64,000 bases of DNA from Actinoplanes subtropicus (GTDB taxonomy: Bacteria > Actinomycetota > Actinomycetes > Mycobacteriales > Micromonosporaceae). The notes beneath the pieces are model-generated. The model had not been told where the DNA came from and did no database searches. It was given only the letters and a program-made list of their open reading frames with translations. The DNA is taken from contig NZ_JOJL01000032.1 of NCBI RefSeq assembly GCF_000721705.1, positions 26,354 to 90,353 of the forward strand, read 5' to 3'. Below are positions 17,196 through 26,196 of this stretch, piece after piece. The position numbers and the translations under genes were made by a program. The number at the start of each line of letters is the position of its first letter. Positions within the stretch are counted from its first letter, which is position 1.

Positions 17196-18095
17196 TTATT
17201 CCTTGGTGCCGCCGGCTGTCAGGCCGGCTACGAGGAAGCGTTGAGCGAAGAGGAAGACGATCAGTACCGGCAGTACGGAGATCACCGTCGCGAGCGCGAG
17301 CGTGGGCAGTTGCACGGATTGCGTTCCGGCGGAACTGGGATTGAACGCCGGCGTCGACGCCAGTAGCGAGGTGAGCCCGACCTGGATCGGGTAGCCGTCG
17401 CTGGAGGGCAGCATCACGAACGGCAGGAAGAAGTTGTTCCAACTCTGCACGAAGCTGAAGAACGCTACGAGGGCGACGATCGGCGCGGCCAGTGGCAGGG
17501 CCACCTTGCTGAACACCTGGAACTCGCGACATCCGTCGATGCGGGCGGCGGCGAGCAGGTCTCGCGGGATGCTCGTGGAGAAGTAGATGTAGGTCAGATA
17601 CACGCCGAACGGGAAGAACGACATCGGCAGGATCACCGAGAGCGGACTGCCGATCAGGCCGACCGAGTTGAGCTCCAGGAAGATGGGCAACACGAGCGCG
17701 GTGTTCGGGATCAGCATGACGACCAGCGTGAGCACCAACAGCGCCCGGCGGAATCGGAAGCGCGTCAGGGCCAGCGCGTATCCGGCGGGAATGCTGGCGA
17801 GCAGGGTGATCACGAGCGCGCCCACCGCGTACAGCGCGGAGTTGCCCACCCACGTCGTGACGGCCCCGTCCTGGAAGTCGAACAGCTGATGCCAGTTGGC
17901 CGCCAGGTCGCCGAGCCCGCCGGGAGCGAACGGGTTGTCCACGATGAGGCCGTGTGCTGATTTCGTGGTCGCCAGCAGCAGCCAGGCGATCGGGATGACG
18001 AAGAACAGCACGAAGATCGCGAGGACGACGGCGACGATCGTGCGGCCGCTCCAGCCGCTGACGCCGGGCCGGTGGTCGGGTGTTGTTGTCGTCAT
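17196..18095 (-). CDS. Sugar ABC transporter permease (MalG/CUT1 type)
   Basis: A 299-residue inner-membrane protein with six predicted hydrophobic spans. The EAA-loop motif appears as LAAARIDGCREFQVFSKVALPLAAP in the second half. The C-terminal region (VQSWNNFFLPFVML) is typical of MalG-like subunits. It begins 3 bases after the partner permease's stop. No ATPase gene is in this operon; CUT1 systems of actinobacteria usually share a common MsiK-type ATPase encoded elsewhere. Confidence 0.93.
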   Translation of the reverse strand: MTTTTPDHRPGVSGWSGRTIVAVVLAIFVLFFVIPIAWLLLATTKSAHGLIVDNPFAPGGLGDLAANWHQLFDFQDGAVTTWVGNSALYAVGALVITLLASIPAGYALALTRFRFRRALLVLTLVVMLIPNTALVLPIFLELNSVGLIGSPLSVILPMSFFPFGVYLTYIYFSTSIPRDLLAAARIDGCREFQVFSKVALPLAAPIVALVAFFSFVQSWNNFFLPFVMLPSSDGYPIQVGLTSLLASTPAFNPSSAGTQSVQLPTLALATVISVLPVLIVFLFAQRFLVAGLTAGGTKE

Positions 18096-18098
18096 TGC

Positions 18099-19031
18099 TC
18101 AGTCCGTCTCGAACAGGCCGCCGCGCAGCACGAACAGGGCCGAGAGCGCGAGGGCGATGACCAGCAGCAGCATCGAGATGGCGGCCGCGCCGTTGAAGTC
18201 GTTCTGCTGGAACGCGTACTGGTAGGCGAGCTGGTTGAGCGAGTAGTCGTTGGGCACGACCGCGTTGCTCGCCTGCGAGAGCAGTTGTGGCTCGACGAAC
18301 AGCTGGGTGCCCGCGGCGAGCGACATGATTCCCATGTACGAGATCCACTTGCGCAGCATCGGCAACTGGATGCGCCAGGCGATCTGGATCGGGCCGGCGC
18401 CGTCGATGCGGGCCGCCTCGATCACTTCGGCGCTGATGTTGTTGAGCGCGCCGTACATGATCACGATCCAGCCGCCCGCACCGGTCCAGAACGCGATGAT
18501 GGCGAAGATCGGGGGCAGGTGGGCCGGCACGATGACCTCGACGAAGCTGGACTGGCCCAGCAGCCGCAGCAGGCCGCCGACCGGGCTCGCGGTCGGGTCG
18601 AGCAGGAACAGCCAGAGCAGCACGCTCGACGCTCCGGCCAGCGCACCGGGGAGATAGAAGATCAGCCGCAGGGTGCTGCCGAGCCAGCGCACCCGGATGG
18701 CGTGCACGGCGATCGCCAGGATCGTCACCAGCACGACCAGCGCGATCAGCCAGACCACGAGGAAGTACGCGACGTGGCCGACGGCGGGCAGGAAGCGGAA
18801 GTCGCCGACGACCTTGGTGAAGTTGGCGAACCCCGCGAAGTCACCGTTGCCGTCGGTGAAGGCGAGGTACAGCGCGTACAGCGCCGGCAGGATCCCGAAC
18901 GCGACCGTCAGGGCCGTGTAGAGCGAGATGAAGCCGTAGCTCATCGCGCTCCGGGCCCGGCCGGACCGCCCGCCGCGCGGCCGGTGCGGGCTGACCGCCG
19001 CCGGCCGCGCCGCCTGTGCAACGTTGGTCAC
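18099..19031 (-). CDS. Sugar ABC transporter permease (MalF/CUT1 type)
   Basis: A 310-residue membrane protein with a long N-terminus before the first span, as in MalF-like subunits. The EAA motif is EVIEAARIDGAGPIQIAWRIQLPMLR. The start is taken as the GTG at 19031, which overlaps the binding-protein stop (GTGA); an internal ATG (MSYGFISLYTAL) would give a shorter protein beginning at the first membrane span. It pairs with the downstream MalG-like permease. Confidence 0.9.
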   Translation of the reverse strand: MTNVAQAARPAAVSPHRPRGGRSGRARSAMSYGFISLYTALTVAFGILPALYALYLAFTDGNGDFAGFANFTKVVGDFRFLPAVGHVAYFLVVWLIALVVLVTILAIAVHAIRVRWLGSTLRLIFYLPGALAGASSVLLWLFLLDPTASPVGGLLRLLGQSSFVEVIVPAHLPPIFAIIAFWTGAGGWIVIMYGALNNISAEVIEAARIDGAGPIQIAWRIQLPMLRKWISYMGIMSLAAGTQLFVEPQLLSQASNAVVPNDYSLNQLAYQYAFQQNDFNGAAAISMLLLVIALALSALFVLRGGLFETD

Positions 19032-20392
19032 TTGACCGTGTAACCGTCGACCTGGGCCTGGTTCTTGATCGCCGTCTCCCAGTCCGGGAGCAGGTCGACC
19101 AGGCTCTTGCCGCCGGCGATGCCCGGAGTCACGGTCTTGGCCCAGATCGCCTCCTGGCTGAAGATGCCGGAACCCCAGCCGCTCCAGATCTCGGTGCCGG
19201 CCTTCACGATGGGCTGCAGATCGGTCGCGTAGTAGCCGCTCGACTCCTGCTTCTTGATCCACTTGTCGGCGGCGGCGGCGAAGGCCGGGTAACCGGGCGC
19301 CACGTTCACCTGGTAGTCGTCGGCGGTCGTGACGAACTGGGCGAACTTCGCCGCGGCCTTGAGGTTCTTCGAGTGGCTGCTGATGAACCAGGTCCCGCCA
19401 CCGACGTTGCCGGTCGCCGGCGTGTCACCCTGCCAGGCGAGCGGGTCCGCGACACCGAGCTGTCCCTTGGGCACGTTCAGCGACTGCGGGTTGTTGAAAA
19501 GGGCGCCGGCGTACCAGTCCGGTCCGGGCATGAGCAGGACCTTGCCGGAGTATTTCTTGACGAACTCCGGCGTGAAGACGCTGATGTTGGGCGTGGTGCC
19601 GTTCTTGATGAGGGTGTCGAGCATGCCGGCGACCCGCTTGCACTGGGTCGAGCCGGTGTCGACCGTGACGGAGGTGGGTCCGGTGATCCCGTTCGCCTGG
19701 CACTGGCCCGCCCAGAAGTAGATCTCGGGCGTGAACGCGTCGCCGACCGTCCCGACGATGTAGCCCGGGTGCTCCCGCGCCACCTTCTCGCCGAGCGCCT
19801 GGTACTCCTCCCAGCTGGTCGGCACCGAGTAGCCGAACTTCGCCAGCAGGCTCTTGTTGTACCAGAGCACCACCTGCGCGAGGTCGTTGCGCAGGCAGTA
19901 GACCTTGCCATCCACCGTGCACGGGTTGAGCGAGCCGGGCGTGAAGCCGTCGAGGGTGGCCTGGGGGATCAGTCCCGCGTTCAGCGGGGCCGCGAACGCC
20001 TGCCTGCCGCCGGACTTCTGGCTGGCCCACGCCGCGTCGTTGTTCTGCGAAGAGAACACGACGTCCGGCCAGCCGCTGCCGGCCCGGTCGAACAGTTGCA
20101 TCTTCGTACGGAAGGAGTTCGACCCGTTCGACGAGCCGTCGTAGGTGACCACCTTGACCGGCACGTCGGGATTGGCCTTCTTGAACGCGTCGACCGCGCT
20201 CGACCGGTCGGCATCCACCCAAACCGTGATCTCGGCCTTGTCATCCTGGGTGACCTGCGGAAAGCCGTAGGCGCCGACCGAGGCGCCGGCGTTCTTGCCG
20301 CCGCCGCAAGCGGCCAGCGCCAAAGCGATGGCGAGAGCTCCAGCGGCGCCGAGGACACGCGAAGGCCGTGGCGCCCGTGTGAATCCACTCAT
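19028..20392 (-). CDS. Sugar ABC transporter substrate-binding lipoprotein (CUT1 family 1)
   Basis: A 454-residue lipoprotein with signal peptide and lipobox LAAC (Cys29). The mature part is an SBP family 1 protein: ITVWVDADRSSAVDAFKKANPDVPVKVV, VVFSSQNNDAAWASQ, and PTSWEEYQALGEKV. It captures an unidentified sugar or oligosaccharide. The ATG at 20392 follows AAAGGAC by 7 nt; the longer frame from 20455 runs into the promoter. It is the first gene of the operon, behind a TTGACA-N17-TACGTT promoter with an embedded operator probably bound by the divergent GntR regulator. Confidence 0.9.
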   Translation of the reverse strand: MSGFTRAPRPSRVLGAAGALAIALALAACGGGKNAGASVGAYGFPQVTQDDKAEITVWVDADRSSAVDAFKKANPDVPVKVVTYDGSSNGSNSFRTKMQLFDRAGSGWPDVVFSSQNNDAAWASQKSGGRQAFAAPLNAGLIPQATLDGFTPGSLNPCTVDGKVYCLRNDLAQVVLWYNKSLLAKFGYSVPTSWEEYQALGEKVAREHPGYIVGTVGDAFTPEIYFWAGQCQANGITGPTSVTVDTGSTQCKRVAGMLDTLIKNGTTPNISVFTPEFVKKYSGKVLLMPGPDWYAGALFNNPQSLNVPKGQLGVADPLAWQGDTPATGNVGGGTWFISSHSKNLKAAAKFAQFVTTADDYQVNVAPGYPAFAAAADKWIKKQESSGYYATDLQPIVKAGTEIWSGWGSGIFSQEAIWAKTVTPGIAGGKSLVDLLPDWETAIKNQAQVDGYTVK

Positions 20393-20469
20393 GTTGAGGT
20401 CCTTTGCCGGAAAGCGCGTTGACCAGAGGCTGATCGTCACGCGGCGTAAGAGCATACGTATTATGTTTC

Positions 20470-20483
20470 CTGGTGATCACCAG
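20470..20483. promoter_or_regulatory. Perfect 14-bp palindrome, candidate operator
   Basis: CTGGTGATCACCAG is a perfect palindrome just downstream of the -10 (minus strand, 20496-20491). Its TGGT...ACCA halves resemble GntR/HutC-type sites. A repressor here would block transcription of the importer operon. Confidence 0.5.
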
Positions 20484-20490
20484 TGAGGGC

Positions 20491-20519
20491 AACGTAAGTC
20501 GTATGATGACTGATGTCAA
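20491..20519 (-). promoter_or_regulatory. Promoter of the CUT1 operon with operator in the spacer
   Basis: On the minus strand TTGACA (20519-20514), exactly 17 bases, TACGTT (20496-20491). The spacer contains AGTCATCATACGACT, an imperfect palindrome. The rhaM promoter at 21798-21826 has the same hexamers, spacing and core, so the pair looks like one regulon, most likely of the GntR protein encoded at 20578. Confidence 0.75.
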
Positions 20520-20577
20520 CCATGCGTGCGTTAGGCTGAGCGCGCCTCGCTGAGCAGCGGGCCGATCGGGAGGGGAC

Positions 20578-21345
20578 ATGACGGCAGCCGAGTCATCCGC
20601 GTTGAGCGCGCCGCCGCCGGCCTGGACCCAGCGGCCGGCCAGCCTGGCCAGCGCCCTGGCGTCGGAGCTGGTGCAGCGCATCGTGCGCGGCGAGCATCCG
20701 CCCGGCTCGTCGCTGCCGTCCGAGCCGGCCCTGTGCGAAGCCTTCTCGGTCAGCCGCACGGTCGTGCGCGAGGCGGTGAAGATGCTTCAGGAGAAGGGCC
20801 TGGTGCAGGTCCGCCAGGGGTCCGGTACCACGGTGACCTCGCCGACGATGTGGAGCATGCTGGACGAGCTCGTACTGTCGGCGACCATCGCGCTGGAGGA
20901 GAGCCTCGACATCCTCGACGACCTGGTGGTCACCCGCCGGCTACTCGAGTCCGACATGGCGTACATGGCCGCCCAGCTGGCCGACGCCGAGGTCGTCCAG
21001 CGGCTAGGCGAGCTGGTCGACGAGATGGATCGCCTCGTCCAGGACCGTGACGCGTACCTGCGGCACGATCTCGCCTTCCACGACCTGATCATGCAGACGT
21101 CGGGCAATCGCCTCGCCCGCGCGGTGGTGCGGGCGCTGGAGAGTCAGGTGGTCAACTCCGCCCGGTACATGGGACGCGTCGAACCGGCCCTGTGCATGGC
21201 GTCCAACCGGGGACATCGGCGCATTTCGGAGCGGATCGCGGCGGTCGATCCGGCCGGCGCCTCCGCGGCGATGTTCGACCACATCACCGAGGCGTGGGTC
21301 GTGCGGCGCGCGGGCCACGGCACACCCCAGCGTCTACAGCGCTGA
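20578..21345 (+). CDS. FadR-subfamily GntR transcriptional regulator
   Basis: A 255-residue regulator with an N-terminal winged helix (SELVQRIVRGEHPPGSSLPSEPALCEAFSVSRTVVREAVKML, wing RQGSGTTV) and a C-terminal FCD domain (RHDLAFHDLIMQTSGN). It is divergent from the CUT1 operon and converges on rhaM, overlapping it by 12 bases at the 3' ends. GGGAGGGG lies 2-8 nt before the ATG. The two matching promoters nearby, each with AGTCGTATGA in the spacer, are its likely targets; this is inferred from position. Confidence 0.88.
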   Translation: MTAAESSALSAPPPAWTQRPASLASALASELVQRIVRGEHPPGSSLPSEPALCEAFSVSRTVVREAVKMLQEKGLVQVRQGSGTTVTSPTMWSMLDELVLSATIALEESLDILDDLVVTRRLLESDMAYMAAQLADAEVVQRLGELVDEMDRLVQDRDAYLRHDLAFHDLIMQTSGNRLARAVVRALESQVVNSARYMGRVEPALCMASNRGHRRISERIAAVDPAGASAAMFDHITEAWVVRRAGHGTPQRLQR

Positions 21346-21720
21346 ATCGCCGGGCGGATCCTCGTCCAGCCGGAAGATCTCCTCCGCCTCCACCCACCAC
21401 TCGCCCGGTCCCGCGCTGGGCAGCGGCTCCTGGCACGGGTCGGTCAGCTTCCACCACTGCTGGCTGATCTCGTCGGCGCGGATCGCCGCCATGTCCGCGT
21501 CGTAGTCGTCGCCGACGTACTCGAAATAGGCGAAGAGCAGCCCGTCGCGAAGGAATATCGAGTAGTTGGTGATGTTGCTGGCCCGGATCCGCTCCTGGAC
21601 GGCCGGCCAGACCGCCGCATGGAGGGCTCGGTACTCCTCCGCCTTCTCCGGTCGGAGGCGGATCACGCTGGCTACCCGTTTCATCCCGGCCGCGTGATCG
21701 CTGCGTGCGTGCTCGTGCAT
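21334..21720 (-). CDS. rhaM: L-rhamnose mutarotase family protein
   Basis: A 128-residue protein of the RhaM (DUF718) dimeric ferredoxin-fold family, usually about 104 residues. Recognisable parts are KRVASVIRLRPEKAEEYRALHAAVWPAV, ITNYSIFLRDGLLFAYFEYVG, and the conserved WWKLTDPCQEPLP. It interconverts alpha and beta L-rhamnose or a related 6-deoxysugar. The extra N-terminal residues contain an alternative ATG at 21684, but GGAAGGAC lies 5 nt before the ATG at 21720. Its promoter matches that of the CUT1 operon, so the imported sugar may be L-rhamnose or a rhamnoside (inference). Confidence 0.85.
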   Translation of the reverse strand: MHEHARSDHAAGMKRVASVIRLRPEKAEEYRALHAAVWPAVQERIRASNITNYSIFLRDGLLFAYFEYVGDDYDADMAAIRADEISQQWWKLTDPCQEPLPSAGPGEWWVEAEEIFRLDEDPPGDSAL

Positions 21721-21797
21721 CGAGGTCCTTCCGACGGTGATTCCGCTCGGGGATCGGCTGCTCGTAGGTCAACTGCCGCGGTGGAAGTCCGGCCCGA

Positions 21798-21826
21798 AAC
21801 ATAAGTCGTATGACGTCTAATGTCAA
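21798..21826 (-). promoter_or_regulatory. Promoter of rhaM with GntR-like operator in the spacer
   Basis: On the minus strand TTGACA (21826-21821), 17 bases, TATGTT (21803-21798). The spacer includes GTCATACGACT, shared with the CUT1-operon promoter. This places rhaM under the same control as the importer. Confidence 0.75.
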
Positions 21827-22144
21827 CTCTTGACGCGGCCGATCATCACACCCGTAATTACTACCTAACCGTCCGGACTTGATCTGCCATCGAGAACGCT
21901 TCCTCCGCCGGTCAACCCGGCCGGGAGGCGTCGGCCGCAGCGTCACGACGCGGTGGCCGGCACGGGCCGATCGGCGCGGCCTCCGTCACCCGCCGAGTCA
22001 CCTCTGGTGTACCTGCCGCGCGCCGGCCACGGGCGGCTGCGTCCCGACCGTCCGGTCCAGCCAGGGGCACCAATGAATCGAATTTCGTCAATGATGGCGC
22101 CTGCCGGCCCGGCGGGCTCAGGTGACATGAGGAAGGACAGCACG
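21827..22144. other. Intergenic region before the beta-helix enzyme
   Basis: About 320 bases with no convincing gene. An open frame from 21953 runs into the downstream gene but has no signal peptide or ribosome-binding site and is read as leader. No promoter of either recurrent family was found here. Confidence 0.5.
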
Positions 22145-24835
22145 ATGAGACGCTTGCGCATCGTCGCGGGGTTGAGCGGAGCACTCGCGGCCTCGGTCGC
22201 CGCCGCCACCGTTCTGCTGCCCGCAACGCCCGCCTTCGCGGCGGCCACCAACTACTACGTCGACCCCGTCAACGGCAACGACAGCAACTCCGGCACCAGC
22301 ACCGCGGCCGCGTTCCGGACGATCCAGGCCGCCCAGACCGCGGTCCGTGGCGTCAACGCGAACATGTCCGGCGACATCGTGGTCAACCTGCGCGGGGGCA
22401 CCTACTCCCTGACCGGTCCCATCGCGTTCGGCACCAGCGACTCGGGTACCAACGGGCACAACGTGATCTACCAGGCCTACAACGGCGAGAACCCGGTGGT
22501 GACCAGCGGGCAGAGCATCACCGGCTGGAGCGCGGTCGGCAACGGCGAGTACCAGGCGTCGGTGGGTACCCGCAACTTCCGGCAGCTGTACGTCAACGGG
22601 GTGCGCGCCACCCGGGCGCGCTACCCCGACCTCGGGTCGGACTTCCAGCTGACCTCGGTCGACTCGGCCAACAAGCTGCTCAAGATCAGCAGTTCGCAGA
22701 TCGCCAACTGGGGCAACTTCAGCCAGGTCGAGATGGAGCTCGAGCTGCAGTGGGCGGAGACCTTCCTGCGCCTGAAGTCGTTCTCGAACAGCAACGGCAC
22801 GGCGAGTGTGTCCATTCAGGACCACGAGGCCGGCATTCTGTTCCAGCGCCCGTGGCCGCAGCTGGTCAGCGGCTCCCCCTTCCACTTCGAGAACGCCCAC
22901 GAGTTCCTCAACGAGCCGGGCGAGTTCTACGTCGACACCACCGCGCAGAAGGTCTACTACCGACCCCGGGCCGGGGAGGACATGTCGACCGCGACCGTGC
23001 AGGCCCCGACACTGCCGACGCTGTTCACCATCACGGGTACCAGCCTCGACAGCCCCGCGCACAACCTGCAGTTCTCCGGAATCACCTTCACCCAGACCAC
23101 CTGGATGGAGGCGAGCAACAACGGCGAGCTCAACGGTCAGGGCGGCAACTACAACATCTCCTCCGACACCAGCAACCACCAGTACGTCAACCGTCCGCCG
23201 GCCGGTGTCTACGTCGCCGACGCCGACAACATCTCCTTCACCGGCAACACGTTCACCCAGATGGGCGCCACCGCGCTCGACCTGCACCATGGGGTGCACA
23301 ACAGCACCGTCACCGGCAACGTCATCTACGACATCGCCGGCAACGGGATCATGCTGGGCAAGTTCTCCGACCCCACCGTGGAGTACCACAGCATCTACAA
23401 CCCGCCGACCAGTCCGGCCGGCGAAGACGCCCGCGAGGTCGTCAAGACCATCACCGTCACCGACAACCTGATCACCGGAATCGGTGAGGACTACCCGGGC
23501 ACAGCCGGCATCGACGCGGGCTTCGTCAACAGCACCACGATCAACCACAACGACATCTCCGACACCCCATGGGCCGCCATCTCGCTGGGCTGGGGCTGGC
23601 AGTCCGCGGCCAACGCGGAAGGCAACAACTCGATCAGCTACAACCGGATCGGCAACGTCATGAACCGGCTGTGCGACAGCGCCGGCATCTACCACCTGTC
23701 CAACGACCCCGGCACCGTGATCAACAGCAACTACATCCACGACGTACTGCGCTCGTCTGCGGCGTGCGGCTCTGCGGTGGCCGGCATCTATACGGACGAG
23801 GGGTCGAACAACATGACCCTCTCGAACAACGTGCTGGCGCAGACCGACGGCTTCATCAACCAGAACGTCAACGGCAGCAACGTCACCATCTCCGGCAACG
23901 CGACGACCGGCACCTCGACGATGGAGGCGTCCGGCCTCGAGTCCGCCTACCAGGGGCTGGCGGCGAAGATCAACCTCGCCTACGGCAAGGCCACCTCGTC
24001 CTCCTCGGTGTACGGCTCGGGCAATACAGCGGACAAGGCCAACGACAACAACGCCGCCACCGGCTGGTCGCCCACCGGCGCCGACACCTCTGCCTGGTGG
24101 CAGGTCGACCTCGGCCAGGCGTACGAACTCGGCCAGTTCTCCCTCACCACCCGGCCGGACTACGACCAGCCGGAGACCCGGCAGAACTTCGAGGTGCGCG
24201 CCTCGAACGACCCGGCCTTCGCCACCTACACCGTCGTCGGGCGACAGGGCTCCAGCAGCCTGGCCTATGGATCGGTGCTCAACGGCAACATCGATGCACG
24301 TCAAAAGTTCCGCTACGTGCGGGTCGCCAAGACCGACGGCGGCTACTTCTTCATCTCCGATTTCTCCCTGCAGCAGGCCAACGGCGCACTCAGCGCGGCC
24401 ACCGCACCCAGCTTCAACCCCTCGACCTTCTACACCATCACCAACGTCAACAGCGGACAGGTAGTCGACGTGAACGGCGCCGCCACCACCGACGGCGCCG
24501 GCGTCATCCAATGGCCAAGCCACGGCGGCGCCAACCAGCAATGGAACATCGTGCAGGTCAGCGGCAACCTCTACAAGATCGTCAACCGGAACAGCGGCAA
24601 GGCCCTCGACGACAACGGCGCCTCCCACTGGCGAGGGACCACGCTGGTCCAATGGACCTACAACGCCGGCAACAACCAGCTCTGGTACTTCGAACCGGTC
24701 ACCGGCGGGTACGTCATCCGCAACTTCGAGTCGAAGCAGGCCCTGGAAGTCTCCGGAGCCTCCACCACCAACGGCGCCGCCCTCGACCAGTGGATGGCGC
24801 TGAACCAGAACAACCAGATCTGGACCATCCAGTGA
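22145..24835 (+). CDS. Secreted right-handed beta-helix enzyme with CBM32 and ricin lectin domains
   Basis: An 896-residue exported protein. The signal peptide ends near residue 33 (PAFAAA). Residues 35-580 form a right-handed parallel beta-helix: it opens NYYVDPVNGNDSNSGTS with AFRTIQAAQ, then many N-x-I/F-x-x-N turns such as NISFTGNTFTQMG and TVTGNVIYDIAGNGI. The layout resembles GH141-type enzymes (fucosidase or xylanase activity known) or other beta-helix glycanases; family membership is my inference. Residues 595-740 are an F5/8 type C (CBM32) module (WWQVDLGQAYELGQFSL). The last 140 residues are a ricin-type trefoil with NQQWNI/NQLWYF repeats. GGAAGGA lies 7 nt before the ATG at 22145. 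A strong terminator follows. Confidence 0.85.
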   Translation: MRRLRIVAGLSGALAASVAAATVLLPATPAFAAATNYYVDPVNGNDSNSGTSTAAAFRTIQAAQTAVRGVNANMSGDIVVNLRGGTYSLTGPIAFGTSDSGTNGHNVIYQAYNGENPVVTSGQSITGWSAVGNGEYQASVGTRNFRQLYVNGVRATRARYPDLGSDFQLTSVDSANKLLKISSSQIANWGNFSQVEMELELQWAETFLRLKSFSNSNGTASVSIQDHEAGILFQRPWPQLVSGSPFHFENAHEFLNEPGEFYVDTTAQKVYYRPRAGEDMSTATVQAPTLPTLFTITGTSLDSPAHNLQFSGITFTQTTWMEASNNGELNGQGGNYNISSDTSNHQYVNRPPAGVYVADADNISFTGNTFTQMGATALDLHHGVHNSTVTGNVIYDIAGNGIMLGKFSDPTVEYHSIYNPPTSPAGEDAREVVKTITVTDNLITGIGEDYPGTAGIDAGFVNSTTINHNDISDTPWAAISLGWGWQSAANAEGNNSISYNRIGNVMNRLCDSAGIYHLSNDPGTVINSNYIHDVLRSSAACGSAVAGIYTDEGSNNMTLSNNVLAQTDGFINQNVNGSNVTISGNATTGTSTMEASGLESAYQGLAAKINLAYGKATSSSSVYGSGNTADKANDNNAATGWSPTGADTSAWWQVDLGQAYELGQFSLTTRPDYDQPETRQNFEVRASNDPAFATYTVVGRQGSSSLAYGSVLNGNIDARQKFRYVRVAKTDGGYFFISDFSLQQANGALSAATAPSFNPSTFYTITNVNSGQVVDVNGAATTDGAGVIQWPSHGGANQQWNIVQVSGNLYKIVNRNSGKALDDNGASHWRGTTLVQWTYNAGNNQLWYFEPVTGGYVIRNFESKQALEVSGASTTNGAALDQWMALNQNNQIWTIQ

Positions 24836-24880
24836 TCCAGCAGGCCTGACACCGGCAACTTCACCATCTGCCAACCCGCT

Positions 24881-24913
24881 GGCCCGGGCGCGAACTCCCC
24901 ACGCGCCCGGGCC
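24881..24913 (+). terminator. Hairpin terminator after the beta-helix gene
   Basis: Twelve-base arms GGCCCGGGCGCG (24881-24892) and CGCGCCCGGGCC (24902-24913) pair perfectly around a nine-base loop, 46 bases past the stop codon. Confidence 0.75.
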
Positions 24914-24972
24914 GGCGCACCAGACCCGCAAGGACTTGCGGCCGTCGACCACGAAGACGGCGCCCGGGTAGG

Positions 24973-25658
24973 TCAGTGCCAGGCCCACACCTGGTTGGGG
25001 GCCGCGATGCGGGGCCAGATCACGACCGCCGACCCGTTGGTGGTGCGTCCGCCGAAGACGTCGAGCATCTGGCCGGTTCCCCGGTTGACCAGGGTGCCGT
25101 CGGCGCGCAGGGTCCACCGCCGGCCGGTCCCGCCGGTGCAGGCCGAGATCCGGGCCGTGGTGCCGCGGGTGGCGCCGGCCGGCACCCCCAGGCACCGGTT
25201 GCCGAGACGGTGAGGGTTCCGGAGGGGGTCATCGTCCACCGTTCGCCGGCCGACCCGTTGCAGGTGTAGATGGTGGCCGCGGTTCCGGCGGTCGAGGTCG
25301 CGGCCGCAGGCATCGGCCGGACCCGGCGCCGCGCAGGGCCCCGGTGCGGCCGCTGCGGGTGGGCGTGGCCGTCGGGGTGACCGGCGCCGGCGGGGTCGTG
25401 GTGGGGACAGGCGCGTGGGTGGTCGGCGTGGAAGCGGGGGTCGAACCAGTCGGTGTTGAAGACGCCGTTCGCCCACCAGGTGAGGTAGCTGTCGGCGGCG
25501 AACAGGCCGCCGCCGGCGGAGTCGCCCTGGTAGCCGGGGCCGAGCTCGGTGATGGCCAGGCCCATGTTCGACGCGCCGTACTTGGCGTACAGGGCGCGCA
25601 CCCTGGTGGCGATGGTGGGGACGCGGCGGGTGGGTTCCGCCTTCGGCGTCGTGACTGC
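24973..25658 (-). pseudogene. Remnant of a secreted glycoside hydrolase with ricin-type lectin domain
   Basis: Two adjacent minus-strand frames together encode a plausible C-terminal part. Upstream (25658 to about 25200), in one frame, are RVPTIATRVRALYAKYG, LAITELGPGYQGD and YLTWWANGVFNTDWFDP, like the end of a glycosidase barrel, then a linker and a ricin-like start (TIYTCNGSAGERWTM). The sequence then continues in another frame with ARISACTGGTGRRWTL, GQMLDVFGGRTTNGS and PNQVWAWH. A frameshift near 25180-25200 splits the lectin domain, and an in-frame TGA at 25661-25659 cuts off everything upstream. There is no start or signal peptide. The family of the catalytic part was not recognised. 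Confidence 0.7.
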
Positions 25659-25769
25659 TCACAGGGGCTTGTCTCACGAGTTCTCCTCAGCTGACGCGGT
25701 TCCCGCCGGTTCGGGACCCGCACAGAAGAGAGCCGCCACCGCGCGGATGGTTGCCCGTGGTCCGGCTTC

Positions 25770-26063
25770 TCACACGCCTGCCGCCTGGGTGTCGCCACTC
25801 TCGGTGTAGCGGGCGGCGTGGCGGCCCGGTGGAAGGCCGAACAGGCGCCGGTATTCGCCGCTGAACTGGGAGTCGCTCTCGTAGCCGCCCGCGAATCCGA
25901 CCGCCGCCACGTCGCCCGGCCCGGCCAGCAGGCGGCTGCGGGCAGCGTGCAGGCGGACCAGTTTCTGGAACTGCAGCGGCGTCATCGTCGTGATGGCGCG
26001 GAAGTGGCGGTGCACGGACGTCACGCTCATGCCCGCCACCAAGGAGACCGCGGAGACCACCAC
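25770..26063 (-). pseudogene. Truncated AraC-family regulator (C-terminal HTH only)
   Basis: A 97-codon open frame encodes most of an AraC double helix-turn-helix: AGMSVTSVHRHFRAITTMTPLQFQKLVRLHAARSRLL, then VGFAGGYESDSQFSGEYRRLFGLPPG. AraC regulators of this type are near 300 residues. The N-terminal ligand domain and the first helix are absent, and the upstream sequence (26064-26196) shows no related protein. It is read as a decayed gene. A functional stand-alone HTH cannot be ruled out, but no good ribosome-binding site is visible. Confidence 0.65.
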
Positions 26064-26196
26064 GGCGACCCGGACCGAGTGGGCGGCGACCGCCGACGGG
26101 CTGCGGGTTGAGCCCGGCCGCGGTGGTCACCGGCCACAAGAACCCGGACCGGCCATCCTCGGCGAGACCGCGGCGTGCCTGCCTCGTGATGATCGC

